Origin: Acidocella aquatica
Lineage (GTDB): Bacteria > Pseudomonadota > Alphaproteobacteria > Acetobacterales > Acetobacteraceae
NCBI RefSeq assembly: GCF_030160635.1
Contig: NZ_BSOS01000005.1
Span: forward strand, 1 to 64,000
DNA: 64,000 nucleotides
Reading direction: 5' to 3'
Made by a program: the position numbers and the translations under genes
Shown here: one piece after another, positions 43,717 through 52,014 of the stretch
Layout: each line of letters begins with the position of its first letter
How positions within the stretch are numbered: the first letter of the stretch is position 1
The notes under the pieces: generated by a model
The model's input: only the letters and a program-made list of their open reading frames with translations
Told to the model about the DNA's origin: nothing
Databases searched by the model: none

Positions 43717-44514
43717 ATGGACCAGAGTAAATATCAGACGCTGCATTTCGCCCGGTCGGGCCGTGTCCTGACCATCACCATCAACCTGCCGGAAAAACTG
43801 AACGTGGTGACGCATCAGCTCCACGAGGAAATGGCCCGCGTCTTCTACGACGCCGCCGACGACACCGAAAGCGACGTGATCGTGCTGACCGGCGCCGGCA
43901 AGGTGTTCTGCGCCGGCGGTGACCTCACCTGGCTGCACAGTGAACTGCAGGAGGGCCTGGCGCCCTTCGTCACCGAGAGCCGCACCATGAAGCGCATCGT
44001 GCACGGCCTGCTCGACTGCGCGAAGCCCGTCATCGCCCGCGTTAACGGCGACGCCATGGGCTTTGGCGCCTCCATCGCCCTGTTGTGCGACGTGGTGATC
44101 GCGGTGGACACCGCCCGTTTCGCCGACCCTCATGTCAAGGTCGGCCTCTCGGCGGGTGACGGCGGCGCCCTGATCTGGCCTCAGCTCATCGGCTACGCCA
44201 AGGCCAAGCACTATCTGATGACCGGCGACGCCCTGGACGCCATCGAGGCCGAACGCCTCGGCCTCATCACCTTCGCCATTCCCGCCGCCGATTTTGGCGG
44301 CTATGCCGAAAAATACGCCGAGCGCCTGGCCCGCGGTGCCCAGACGGCGGTCCGTTATACCAAGATCACCGCCAATATCGGCTTGCGTAACCTGCTCACC
44401 TCTGTATTCGAGGCGGGCGCGGCCTATGAGGGGCTGTGCAAACACACCTCCGACTACCGCGAAGGCATCACCGCCTTCGTGGAAAAGCGCCGCCCCAATT
44501 TTACCGGGATCTAG
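43717..44514 (+). CDS. Crotonase-family protein lacking both hydratase glutamates
   Basis: 265 residues with crotonase fold: [14 protein letters not shown] (oxyanion hole) and [20 protein letters not shown] followed by [16 protein letters not shown]. The two catalytic Glu positions of enoyl-CoA hydratase are Ser (GFGAS) and His (ADPHV). It is therefore more likely an isomerase, hydrolase, or decarboxylase-type member than a hydratase. It begins the unit with the ferredoxin (44549) and OYE (44891); AAGGGAG precedes the ATG. Confidence 0.87.
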   Translation: MDQSKYQTLHFARSGRVLTITINLPEKLNVVTHQLHEEMARVFYDAADDTESDVIVLTGAGKVFCAGGDLTWLHSELQEGLAPFVTESRTMKRIVHGLLDCAKPVIARVNGDAMGFGASIALLCDVVIAVDTARFADPHVKVGLSAGDGGALIWPQLIGYAKAKHYLMTGDALDAIEAERLGLITFAIPAADFGGYAEKYAERLARGAQTAVRYTKITANIGLRNLLTSVFEAGAAYEGLCKHTSDYREGITAFVEKRRPNFTGI

Positions 44515-44548
44515 ACGACGATCCTCAAAGACAAAGGAGAGAGACTTC

Positions 44549-44866
44549 ATGCCGAAACTGACCATCGTGAACCGCGCGGGCGCCGAGTCCGAAATCACCG
44601 CCAAAACCGGCGTGTCCCTGATGGAGGCGATCCGCGACGCCGGGTTTGATGACCTGCTCGCCCTGTGCGGCGGCTGCTGCTCCTGCGCCACCTGCCACGT
44701 CTTCGTTGACCCCGCCTTCGCGGCAAACCTGCCGCCGATGAGCGCCGATGAAGATGAGCTGCTGGAGAGCACCTCCCACCGCTCCGCCGCCTCGCGCCTC
44801 TCCTGCCAGGTGCCGCTCACCGATGCCCTGGAGGGCCTGCGCGTCACCATCGCCCCGGAAGACTGA
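44549..44866 (+). CDS. 2Fe-2S ferredoxin, putidaredoxin/adrenodoxin type
   Basis: 105 residues from ATG 44549 (AAAGGAGAGAG upstream). The cluster ligands follow CX5CX2C...C: Cys40, Cys46, Cys49 and Cys86, in the [12 protein letters not shown] motif with two extra Cys (43, 44). SCQVPL at the C terminus is typical of P450-associated ferredoxins. It is the best candidate donor for the P450s at 1460, 38547 or 57293, but no adjacent ferredoxin reductase was seen. The larger frame starting at 44294 is not used. Confidence 0.92.
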   Translation: MPKLTIVNRAGAESEITAKTGVSLMEAIRDAGFDDLLALCGGCCSCATCHVFVDPAFAANLPPMSADEDELLESTSHRSAASRLSCQVPLTDALEGLRVTIAPED

Positions 44867-44890
44867 TCCCCCCGCCGAGAGGAAAAGCAA

Positions 44891-46030
44891 ATGTCACAAA
44901 CCGCCGCCCTTGACCTGTCCAGCCTGTTCCAGCCGTTCAGCCACGGCCCGCTGCACCTGGCCAACCGAATCGTCATGGCGCCGATGACCCGTTGCTTTTC
45001 CCCCGGCGGCGTGCCGGGTGCCGATGTCGCGGCCTATTACCGCCGCCGTGCTGAAGGCGGCGCGGGCCTGATCATCACCGAAGGCACCTGGATCCCCCAC
45101 CACGCTGCCGCCAATGAGGAAAACGCCCCCCGTTTTTATGGTGACGACGCGCTCTCCGGCTGGCGCCATGTGGTGGCGCAAGTCCACGCCGCGGGCGGCA
45201 AGATCATGCCCCAGCTCTGGCACACCGGCCTCACCCGCCGCCCGGTCCTGGAAAACCTCTACGAAGCCGTGGTCGAAGACCTTAGCTTAAAGGTCAGCCC
45301 GTCCGGCTATGTCATGCCCGGCGAAAAAATAGGCGAGGGGATGACCGGCGCCCAGATCGAAGCCCTCATCGAGGCCTACGCCCAGGGCGCGCTCACCGCC
45401 AAAACCCTCGGTTTTGATGGCGTCGAGATCCACGGCGCGCACGGCTATATGGTCGACCAGTTCTTCTGGCACGAAACCAACAAACGCACCGACGGCTGGG
45501 GCGGCGCCACCCTCGCCGAACGCGCCCGCTTCGGCGTGGAGATGATCCGCGCCTGCCGTGCCCTGGTTGGCCCAAACTTCCCCATCATCCTGCGTTTCTC
45601 CCAATGGAAACTACAGGATTACACCGCCAAACTCGCGCAAACCCCGCAGGAGCTGGCCTCCTTCCTCGAACCTCTGGCCGATGCCGGCGTCGATATTTTC
45701 CACGCCTCGCAACGCCGCTTCTGGGAGGCCGAATTCCCCGGCAGTGACCTCAACCTGGCCGGCTGGGCGCAGAAACTCACCGGCAAACCCGCCATCACCG
45801 TCGGCTCCATCGGGCTGGAACAGGAGATGCTGCAAACCATGTTCTCCCCCGAACCCGCCGCGCAATCGCGACTCGACCGGCTGATCGAGATGCTCGGCCG
45901 TGGCGACTTCCACCTCGCCGCCATCGGCCGCGCCCTCCTCGCGGACCCGCAATGGGCTCTGAAAATCCGCGGCCACGCCGAAGCCGCCCTGCTCCCCTAC
46001 AGCGTGGCGGCGCTCGCCTCGCTCTCCTGA
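44891..46030 (+). CDS. Old yellow enzyme (NADH:flavin oxidoreductase)
   Basis: 379 residues. FSHGPLHLANRIVMAPMTRC is the N-terminal FMN-barrel start, and GVEIHGAHGYMVDQFFWHET with NKRTDGWGG is the OYE active-site and FMN region. These enzymes reduce activated C=C bonds of enones with NAD(P)H. GAGAGGAAAAGC precedes the ATG. It ends 34 bp inside the convergent kinase-like gene. With the ferredoxin and crotonase it forms a three-gene unit. Confidence 0.92.
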   Translation: MSQTAALDLSSLFQPFSHGPLHLANRIVMAPMTRCFSPGGVPGADVAAYYRRRAEGGAGLIITEGTWIPHHAAANEENAPRFYGDDALSGWRHVVAQVHAAGGKIMPQLWHTGLTRRPVLENLYEAVVEDLSLKVSPSGYVMPGEKIGEGMTGAQIEALIEAYAQGALTAKTLGFDGVEIHGAHGYMVDQFFWHETNKRTDGWGGATLAERARFGVEMIRACRALVGPNFPIILRFSQWKLQDYTAKLAQTPQELASFLEPLADAGVDIFHASQRRFWEAEFPGSDLNLAGWAQKLTGKPAITVGSIGLEQEMLQTMFSPEPAAQSRLDRLIEMLGRGDFHLAAIGRALLADPQWALKIRGHAEAALLPYSVAALASLS

Positions 46031-47334
46031 GTCCGGGCGATGAACGCCCGCAACGCGCCGCCGATATCCTCCTCCCGCCATTCGTTGAGGAACACGATGA
46101 GCAGCTGCAGCTGCGCGCGGGCGAGAAAATTGTTTTTCAGTCTGGGGTCAGACCGGCCGGTCAGCGCGGCGTAGTCCGCGATCTCGCCCTCCACCAGCGC
46201 GGGCGCATCAAGAATCCACGCGATGCCCAGCACGGCGACGGCGAGTTTCACCATGAAGCGGAGTTCTTCCGCGTCAATCTGCGGGCCGCCATGGGCGCGG
46301 TAGGAGGCGGCAAACCGCTCCATCAATCCGCGCCGGTGGGTGTTCAAAAACCCTGTTTCCGCCGCGCAGGTCATGCCGTAGAACGCCTGCGCCAGGTTCA
46401 TCTGCCCCACGCTGCCCCAGTCCAGCAACCCCGCATGCACCCCCTCGGCATCCGCCCAGAACCAGGCGTTGTCGAGGTTCATGTTCCAGTGGCAGAGCGC
46501 GATATAATCACTTTGCGCGTTCAAATAGCGCCGGATCTCCAGCTCATGCGCCAGCACCAGCGGCGCCTGCGCGCAAAACGCCGCCAAAAACGCCTCGCCC
46601 TCCAGCCCATCCTGAAACAATTGCGGCGCGGCGGCGGCAAACGCCCGCAGCTTGTCCAGTTTCCCATGCAATTGCTCCGGGGTGTAGGGAATCCGGCTGC
46701 CGATATCGATTTTATCCGGGTCGAACGGAAACTGCCGCGCCGCCTCCGCCCCGAATTTCCCGGCTTTATGATACGCCGCCAGCCGCGCCATGGTTTCCGT
46801 CAACGCCTGATAATGCGCCAGCGGGTCGCCCAGCTCATAATCCAGGCATTTATCGTGGCAAGGCTCGATTCCCCCCGTGCCATAGGCAATGCGCTCGGTA
46901 ATCAAAATCCCGCTGGCCGTCTGCGCGTTATAATCCGCGAAATAACAGCGCGGCACCGCAATGGGGAATCCCTCCTGGCGCGAGAGCAGCGAAAACCTGA
47001 TCTCCGGCTCCATCAGCGGCCCGAACAGCGCGCGCAGCGGGTCGCCGAAATCACGTGGAAATTTCACGAACAAATCGTTCCTCAACGCCGGATCGGGGCG
47101 CGCGTACGCAACCGAGAGCAACAGCTTGCGCCCCATGCCGCCGCCAAAAAATTCCGTCCACCCGGTAATCGCCGTCACCTGGTTATCCGCCGGCAATACC
47201 CCGCTGGCATGAAACGCGGCGGTTAAAAATCCAACGCCCTGCTCGCGCAACCTCTCGATGGTGGGCGGAAACGCCAATCCGAGCTGATCGCCCATGACCG
47301 TAACCGGAACCTCTGTGTGCGTCGCCGTGCTCAT
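45997..47334 (-). CDS. Aminoglycoside-phosphotransferase-fold protein, catalytic Asp replaced by Asn
   Basis: 445 residues from ATG 47334 (GAGGGAGACG upstream); the frame continues far upstream but that part lacks homology and a start. The fold is APH-like: a nucleotide-loop region with LFVKFPRDFGDP, ILITERIAYG, and LLDWGSVGQ with the metal Asp305. The catalytic loop is HWNMNLDN (282-289), so the base Asp of HxDxxxxN is Asn284. It is probably catalytically impaired, like the protein at 30320. It follows nothing on its strand and is divergent from the EthD-like gene. Confidence 0.82.
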   Translation of the reverse strand: MSTATHTEVPVTVMGDQLGLAFPPTIERLREQGVGFLTAAFHASGVLPADNQVTAITGWTEFFGGGMGRKLLLSVAYARPDPALRNDLFVKFPRDFGDPLRALFGPLMEPEIRFSLLSRQEGFPIAVPRCYFADYNAQTASGILITERIAYGTGGIEPCHDKCLDYELGDPLAHYQALTETMARLAAYHKAGKFGAEAARQFPFDPDKIDIGSRIPYTPEQLHGKLDKLRAFAAAAPQLFQDGLEGEAFLAAFCAQAPLVLAHELEIRRYLNAQSDYIALCHWNMNLDNAWFWADAEGVHAGLLDWGSVGQMNLAQAFYGMTCAAETGFLNTHRRGLMERFAASYRAHGGPQIDAEELRFMVKLAVAVLGIAWILDAPALVEGEIADYAALTGRSDPRLKNNFLARAQLQLLIVFLNEWREEDIGGALRAFIARTQESEASAATL

Positions 47335-47370
47335 GGGCGTCTCCCTCTCATGCTTCCCCGCTTGCGCGTA

Positions 47371-47406
47371 GTAGTACGCAATACTATCATATTTTAGCAT
47401 ATTGCC
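47371..47406. promoter_or_regulatory. 29-bp inverted repeat in divergent promoter
   Basis: GTACGC (47374-47379) and GCATAT (47397-47402) form a dyad with the same 29-bp span as the site at 2873-2901, between the kinase-like and EthD-like genes. The neighbouring GCATATTGCC (47397-47406) is also found at 28067-28076. Candidate operator controlling both genes. Confidence 0.45.
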
Positions 47407-47460
47407 ACACATAGCCAACCCGCGCGCGGACGCGGTGTTGCGCCATTCACGGGGAAAACC

Positions 47461-48234
47461 ATGAAACAACTGCTGATCGTCCTCTCTAACCCGCGCGGCG
47501 GCCGCGACGATGAGTTCAACGAATGGTACAGCTATGTTCACCTGTGGGATGTGCTGCGTGGCAGCCCGGGCGCCATTGCCGCGCAACGCTTCGCCCTGGC
47601 GCCCGGGCAACTCCCCGGCGCCGCGCCGCTGGAGCACCGCTATCTGGCCGTCTACGAGGCTGACGAACATCAGGGCTTCACCGATGGCCATGCCGAGGTC
47701 TTCACCCCCGCCATGCCGATCAGCGATGCCTTCAGCTTCGAGGATTTCCGCGAGGCCTATTATGAGCCTTTCGCCGCCCGCAAACGCGCCGCCGGGCCGA
47801 AAGTCTACGGCGATGTCATAATCGAGCGCATCGCCGCCAGCGCCGGGGCTGAGGATTTCGCGAACTGGTACGCCGATCACCGCCTGCCCCAGATCACCCG
47901 GCTGCCAGGTTTCGAGTCCGGCCGCATCTCCCGCGCCGCCGCGCACCAGATGCTGCCGCCCAATCCAGACTCGCACTATATCGCGCTGTATCGTGTGTCC
48001 GACCATAACGCAGCGTTGGCGGCCCTGGCGGCGCTGAACCAGCAGGCGCCGCCGCCCTGGCCCGCGAGCGCCGCGATCACGGCCTGCTACACCCCGCTCA
48101 TCCCCCGGCTCACGGCTTACGCCGCTCTGCACCCCTCGCCGGAGCTCGCCGCCCGCGCAGCCAAGGCCCGCGCAGCCCTGGGCAGCCGCGTCTATACCGG
48201 CTTCCCCAGCCTTCCAGGATTGCCCCCCGCCTGA
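47461..48234 (+). CDS. Tandem EthD/ABM-like dimeric-barrel protein
   Basis: 257 residues with two similar halves. The first has LIVLSNPRGGRDDEFNEWYS then YVHLWDVLRGSPG; the second has DVIIERIAASAGAEDFANWY then ADHRLPQITRLPG. Both show the (D/E)FxxWY...H pattern of EthD-like ferredoxin-fold proteins, so it looks like a fused dimer. EthD is a small protein required for a P450 ether-cleaving system; others are decarboxylases or cyclases. The C-terminal 60 residues are Ala/Leu helical and unrecognised. GGGGAAAACC precedes the ATG. Confidence 0.7.
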   Translation: MKQLLIVLSNPRGGRDDEFNEWYSYVHLWDVLRGSPGAIAAQRFALAPGQLPGAAPLEHRYLAVYEADEHQGFTDGHAEVFTPAMPISDAFSFEDFREAYYEPFAARKRAAGPKVYGDVIIERIAASAGAEDFANWYADHRLPQITRLPGFESGRISRAAAHQMLPPNPDSHYIALYRVSDHNAALAALAALNQQAPPPWPASAAITACYTPLIPRLTAYAALHPSPELAARAAKARAALGSRVYTGFPSLPGLPPA

Positions 48235-48248
48235 AGCCGGATTTAATC

Positions 48249-48827
48249 TTATGGCAGATCGCTGATCCGGTTGCCGACATCCATATCCAGGAGCTGGCTG
48301 CCAAACTCCTCGGTCCGCCCGCTCTGCGCGGTTTCGGCGACGATTTCCTTGAGGTTCTGCTTCACCGTATAGAGCACGTCCTCGGTCACCCGCTGCTGCT
48401 CAGGCGTGATATTGCGCAGGATGCGTTCGTTGACCTTCACCGAAATCGCAATCATTTTCTGAATGACCTCAAATCCCTGCTCGGTGATGAACACCCGCTT
48501 CACCCGCCGGTCGGTGGGGTCGGGGCGGCGCTCCACATGGCCGGTCGCCTCCAGCCGGTCCACCAGCCCGCCCACGGTCACCTTGCCCACCTCCAGCAGC
48601 CGCGCCAGATCCACCTGCATCATGCCGTCATTGCCGCCGCGCGCCAGCGCGGTCAGCACCGTCCATTGCGAGCGGGTTATGCCCAGCGGCCGCATGACCT
48701 GGTCCATCACTGTGCGGCGGATGCGCGAAACGTCATGCACCAGATAACCGAACTTGAACGGTTTGGGAGAGGGCCGCTTCACGGCTGGCTTGGTTTTGTT
48801 GACGGCGGACGACATACTCGCTCTCAT
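48249..48827 (-). CDS. MarR-family transcriptional regulator
   Basis: 192 residues (or 188 from ATG 48815). The winged helix core is clear: MRPLGITRSQWTVLTALARG, DLARLLEVGKVTVGGLVDRL and the wing VERRPDPTDRRVKRVFITEQ. The N terminus is long, basic and Pro-rich (KPAVKRPSPKPFK), as in some MarR proteins. It is divergent from the enoyl-CoA hydratase/E1 operon at 49155 and probably represses it, itself, or the wider regulon. The 15-nt gap to the convergent EthD-like gene has no terminator. Confidence 0.9.
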   Translation of the reverse strand: MRASMSSAVNKTKPAVKRPSPKPFKFGYLVHDVSRIRRTVMDQVMRPLGITRSQWTVLTALARGGNDGMMQVDLARLLEVGKVTVGGLVDRLEATGHVERRPDPTDRRVKRVFITEQGFEVIQKMIAISVKVNERILRNITPEQQRVTEDVLYTVKQNLKEIVAETAQSGRTEEFGSQLLDMDVGNRISDLP

Positions 48828-49154
48828 GCTCCCAAAGACGATTGAACCTCGTTACAGACAATCATGCGTTAACCCGCCGTTTGACGCAACCAGAAACAGA
48901 CAAGCGCTTATAATTGTCTAGTGGACTAGTTTTATAATCGTTGATTCTCCTGCACAAAATCGCTTTAAGTTAGGTGTTAGCTTAAAATATGCTGACATAT
49001 CATGTGCCATTTAACCACAACCGCCACGCCGGCTGTCCGCACGCTTGACTCTGCGTCCTGGTGTTGTAGTTAGTAAGCATACGATATTCGAACAACTCGT
49101 TGGCAAAAACCGGGGGCACCGGCCGGGCCAGGAGACCACTAACAGGAAACACGC
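48828..49154. promoter_or_regulatory. 327-bp divergent promoter region (MarR / crotonase-E1 operon)
   Basis: No gene seen. Two TATAAT hexamers (48909-48914, 48933-48938) flank an imperfect dyad centred on GTCTAGTGGACTAG (48917-48930), a plausible MarR operator. Toward the operon are TTGACT (49045-49050) with a poor -10 and AGCATAC (49076-49082), the GTAYGCT motif in minus orientation. Assignment to either gene is by position. Confidence 0.5.
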
Positions 49155-49967
49155 ATGAGTGACGATGGTGTTGGCTTTATAACCGAACGGGATGGCGGTG
49201 TTCTCATCCTCACCTTCAACCGTCCGGCCCATGGCAACTCCCTGAAGTCCGAGGCAATCCCCCTGCTGACCGAGCTGTTCCGCTCCCTTGCCGCTGACCC
49301 TGGCGTGCGCGCCATGCTCATTCGCGGCGAGGGCCGCATGTTCTCCGCCGGCGGCGATGTGCGCGGCTTCATGGAAACCCTCAAACAGTCCCCCGAGGCG
49401 CGCCGCGCCGATTACGGCGCCAGACTCGGCCGCGTCGCCATCGCCATCGAGGCCTTCATCTCTCTCGACCTGCCCATCGTCACCGCCTGCCAGGGCGCGG
49501 TCGCAGGCGCGGGGATGACCTACGCCCTGGGCGCCGATCTGGTTCTGGCCGATGAGACCGTGAATTTCGTCTTCGTCCACCAGCGCATCGGCCTGCCGCC
49601 GGATGGCGGCATCAGCGTTCTGCTGCCCCGCGCCGTGGGCGAGCGCAAGGCCGCCGAGCTGATATTGACAGCCGGAACCGTAAAGGCCGATGAAGCCCTG
49701 CGCCTGGGCCTGGTGAGCCGTCTGGTCCCAGCGGCTGAACTGCAGGAGGAGGCCCTGAAAGCCGCGCATCGTTTCGCCATGGGGCCGCGCGATGTCATCC
49801 GCCGCGCCAAGCGCCTGCTGGCCGGCTCCCTGCTGCGCCCGGCCGCCGAACAGCTCGAGGCCGAGCGCCAGGCCATCATCGCCTCCGTCGGCGAACCAGA
49901 TTTTGAGGAAGGTGTGACCGCCTTCATCGAAAAGCGCAAAGCGGTGTTTCCATCCTCGCCGCGCTGA
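49155..49967 (+). CDS. Crotonase-family protein (isomerase-like)
   Basis: 270 residues. NRPAHGNSLKSEAIPLLTEL, IRGEGRMFSAGGDV (oxyanion hole), then ACQGAVAGAGMTYALGADLV and VFVHQRIGLPPDGG. The two hydratase Glu positions are Thr (AGAGMT) and Gln (VHQRI), so hydration is unlikely; the pattern resembles PaaG/dienoyl-CoA isomerase-like members. It starts the operon with E1alpha, E1beta, a kinase and an SDR. The MarR gene is divergent. Confidence 0.88.
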   Translation: MSDDGVGFITERDGGVLILTFNRPAHGNSLKSEAIPLLTELFRSLAADPGVRAMLIRGEGRMFSAGGDVRGFMETLKQSPEARRADYGARLGRVAIAIEAFISLDLPIVTACQGAVAGAGMTYALGADLVLADETVNFVFVHQRIGLPPDGGISVLLPRAVGERKAAELILTAGTVKADEALRLGLVSRLVPAAELQEEALKAAHRFAMGPRDVIRRAKRLLAGSLLRPAAEQLEAERQAIIASVGEPDFEEGVTAFIEKRKAVFPSSPR

Positions 49968-50011
49968 ACAACCGCCTGTAACGACCGTCCACGAATTCGG
50001 GAGAGAAGAAC

Positions 50012-50995
50012 ATGTCCAACTACCCCAGACCGGATGCGGCCACGCTCCTGGAAATCTATAAAAAAGCAACGCTCATCAAGCAAAATGACGAGCGTATCAT
50101 AAAGCAGATGATGGCCGGCAAGCTGGTCACGCCGTATTATTCGCCGCGCGGGCAGGAGATCATCCCCTCCGCCATTTCCGTGAGCCTTGATGACGATGAT
50201 TACATCTGCACCATCTATCGCGGTATTCATGACATGCTGGCCAAAGGCTTCCCGCTGGGTGAACTCTGGGCCGAGCTGGCCGGCAAGGCCACGGGCACCT
50301 GCAAAGGCAAGGGCGGCCCGATGCACCTCACGCACCCGGCCAAGGGCATGATGGTCACCACCGGCATCGTCGGCTCCTCCATGCCGATCGCCACCGGCCT
50401 CGGCTGGGCCGCCAAGCTGGACGGCAAAGGCCGCGTCTCGGTCGCCAATTTTGGTGACGGCGCCGCCAACATCGGCGCCTTCCATGAGTCGCTGAACCTC
50501 GCCGCGCTGTGGAAGCTCCCGGTCATTTTCGTGTGCCAGAACAACCTCTACGCCGAGCACACCAGCTTCGCCGACTCCACCCTCATCGAAAAACTCTCCA
50601 GCCGCGCCGCCGCCTACGGCATGCCCGGCGTTACGGTAAACGGCAACGACCCCGACGAGATGTACGGCGCCGCGAAAATCGCCATCGAGCGCGCCCGCGC
50701 CGGCGAAGGCCCAACCCTGATCGAGGCCCTGACCTTCCGTTTCAACGGCCATCTCATCGGCGATGCCGCCCCCTACATCCCCAAGGCCGAGCTGGAAGCC
50801 GCCAAGGCGGTTGACCCGGTGCCCGCCCTGCGCGCCCGGCTGATCGCGGCTGGCATCAGCACCGAGGCCGCCCTGGCCGCGATCGAAGCCGCCATCGACG
50901 CCGAGATCGACGCCGCCGTGGCAGCCGCCAACACGGCGCCTTTCCCCGAGATCATCGAACTGAAACGCGACGTGTTCGCCGAAGAAATTGCGTGA
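50012..50995 (+). CDS. 2-oxoacid dehydrogenase E1 component, alpha subunit
   Basis: 327 residues. The thiamine-diphosphate motif is present as GDGAANIGAFHESLNLAALW ending in NN after VIFVCQ, and GKGGPMHL with THPAKGMMVTTG is typical of pyruvate/acetoin dehydrogenase E1alpha. With E1beta it decarboxylates a 2-oxoacid and passes the acyl group to the lipoyl protein. GGGAGAGAAGAAC precedes the ATG. Context suggests a pathway 2-oxoacid rather than central pyruvate metabolism. The lipoyl and E2 parts are 16 kb away; no E3 in the window. Confidence 0.92.
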   Translation: MSNYPRPDAATLLEIYKKATLIKQNDERIIKQMMAGKLVTPYYSPRGQEIIPSAISVSLDDDDYICTIYRGIHDMLAKGFPLGELWAELAGKATGTCKGKGGPMHLTHPAKGMMVTTGIVGSSMPIATGLGWAAKLDGKGRVSVANFGDGAANIGAFHESLNLAALWKLPVIFVCQNNLYAEHTSFADSTLIEKLSSRAAAYGMPGVTVNGNDPDEMYGAAKIAIERARAGEGPTLIEALTFRFNGHLIGDAAPYIPKAELEAAKAVDPVPALRARLIAAGISTEAALAAIEAAIDAEIDAAVAAANTAPFPEIIELKRDVFAEEIA

Positions 50996-51005
50996 GGATC
51001 AGCCA

Positions 51006-51992
51006 ATGACCGAAATCAAACAACTAAACCTCATCCAGGCGATCAATCTGGCGCTCAACGATGCCATGGAAGCCGACCCCAAAGTCATCCTCCTCGGCGA
51101 GGAAGTCGGCGACAAGGAGGAAGGCGGCGTCATGGGCGTCACCAAGGGCCTCTCCACCAAATTCGGCACCGGCCGTGTAAAATCCACGCCAATTTCCGAA
51201 CAGGCGATCATCGGCGCGGCCATCGGCGCTTCCGTCGGCGGTTACCGCCCGGTCGCCGAGATCATGCTGATGAACTTCATGGCCGTCCCGATGGACATGA
51301 TCGTCAACCACGCCGCCAAGCTGCGCTTCATGTCCGGCGGGCAAACCAGCGTCCCCATCGTCATCCGCACCATGACCGGCGCCGGCTTCTCCACCGGCGG
51401 CCAGCATTCTGACTACACCGAGGCCTGGTTCGCCCACACCCCCGGCCTGAAAGTCGTCGCCCCCTCCAACCCTGATGACGCCTACGGCCTGATGCGCTCC
51501 GCCATCGAGGACAACGACCCGGTGATCTTCATCGAGAACCTGCCGAGCTACTGGACCCCCGGCCCCGTCACCGGCCAGCATGTGCCCATCGGCAAGGCCA
51601 AGGTCGCTCTCGAAGGAACGGACATCACCATCGTTGCCCACTCGCGCATGGTCACCGAAGCCCTCGCCGCCGCCAAAACCCTCGCCAAGGACGGCATTTC
51701 GCTCGAAATCGTCGACCTGCGCACCATCTCGCCGTGGGACCGCGCCACCGTGCTCGCCTCGGCCGAAAAAACCGGCCGCGCCATCATCGTGCATGAGGCC
51801 GTCAAGCAGTTTGGCATCGGCGCTGAAATCGCCTCGGTCATTTCCGAGGAGCTGTGGGGCAGGCTGAAAGCCCCGGTGAAGCGCCTCGGCGGCGCCTTCA
51901 GCCCGGTGCCGTTCTCCAAACCTCTGGAAAACGCCTTCGTGCCCACCGCCGCGGACATCGCAGCCACCGCGCGCGCAATCGTGGCCGCTTGA
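51006..51992 (+). CDS. 2-oxoacid dehydrogenase E1 component, beta subunit
   Basis: 328 residues from ATG 51006, 10 nt after E1alpha. The N-terminal LNLIQAINLALNDAMEADPK with ILLGEEVGDKEEGG and TPISEQAIIGAAIGASVGG are canonical E1beta sequences, as is the MTGAGFSTGGQHSD loop. The C-terminal transketolase domain is complete (VIVHEAVKQFGIGAEIASVI). It pairs with E1alpha in an alpha2beta2 enzyme. The close spacing and shared operon with a kinase and SDR tie it to this catabolic pathway. Confidence 0.93.
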   Translation: MTEIKQLNLIQAINLALNDAMEADPKVILLGEEVGDKEEGGVMGVTKGLSTKFGTGRVKSTPISEQAIIGAAIGASVGGYRPVAEIMLMNFMAVPMDMIVNHAAKLRFMSGGQTSVPIVIRTMTGAGFSTGGQHSDYTEAWFAHTPGLKVVAPSNPDDAYGLMRSAIEDNDPVIFIENLPSYWTPGPVTGQHVPIGKAKVALEGTDITIVAHSRMVTEALAAAKTLAKDGISLEIVDLRTISPWDRATVLASAEKTGRAIIVHEAVKQFGIGAEIASVISEELWGRLKAPVKRLGGAFSPVPFSKPLENAFVPTAADIAATARAIVAA

Positions 51993-52014
51993 ACCACCAA
52001 CGGGAAATGACGCC

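Noticed and set aside
47335-48132. N-terminal extension of the kinase-like frame (to a 711-codon frame)
   Set aside because: It runs antisense through the EthD-like gene and the divergent promoter; ATG 47334 has a good ribosome site.
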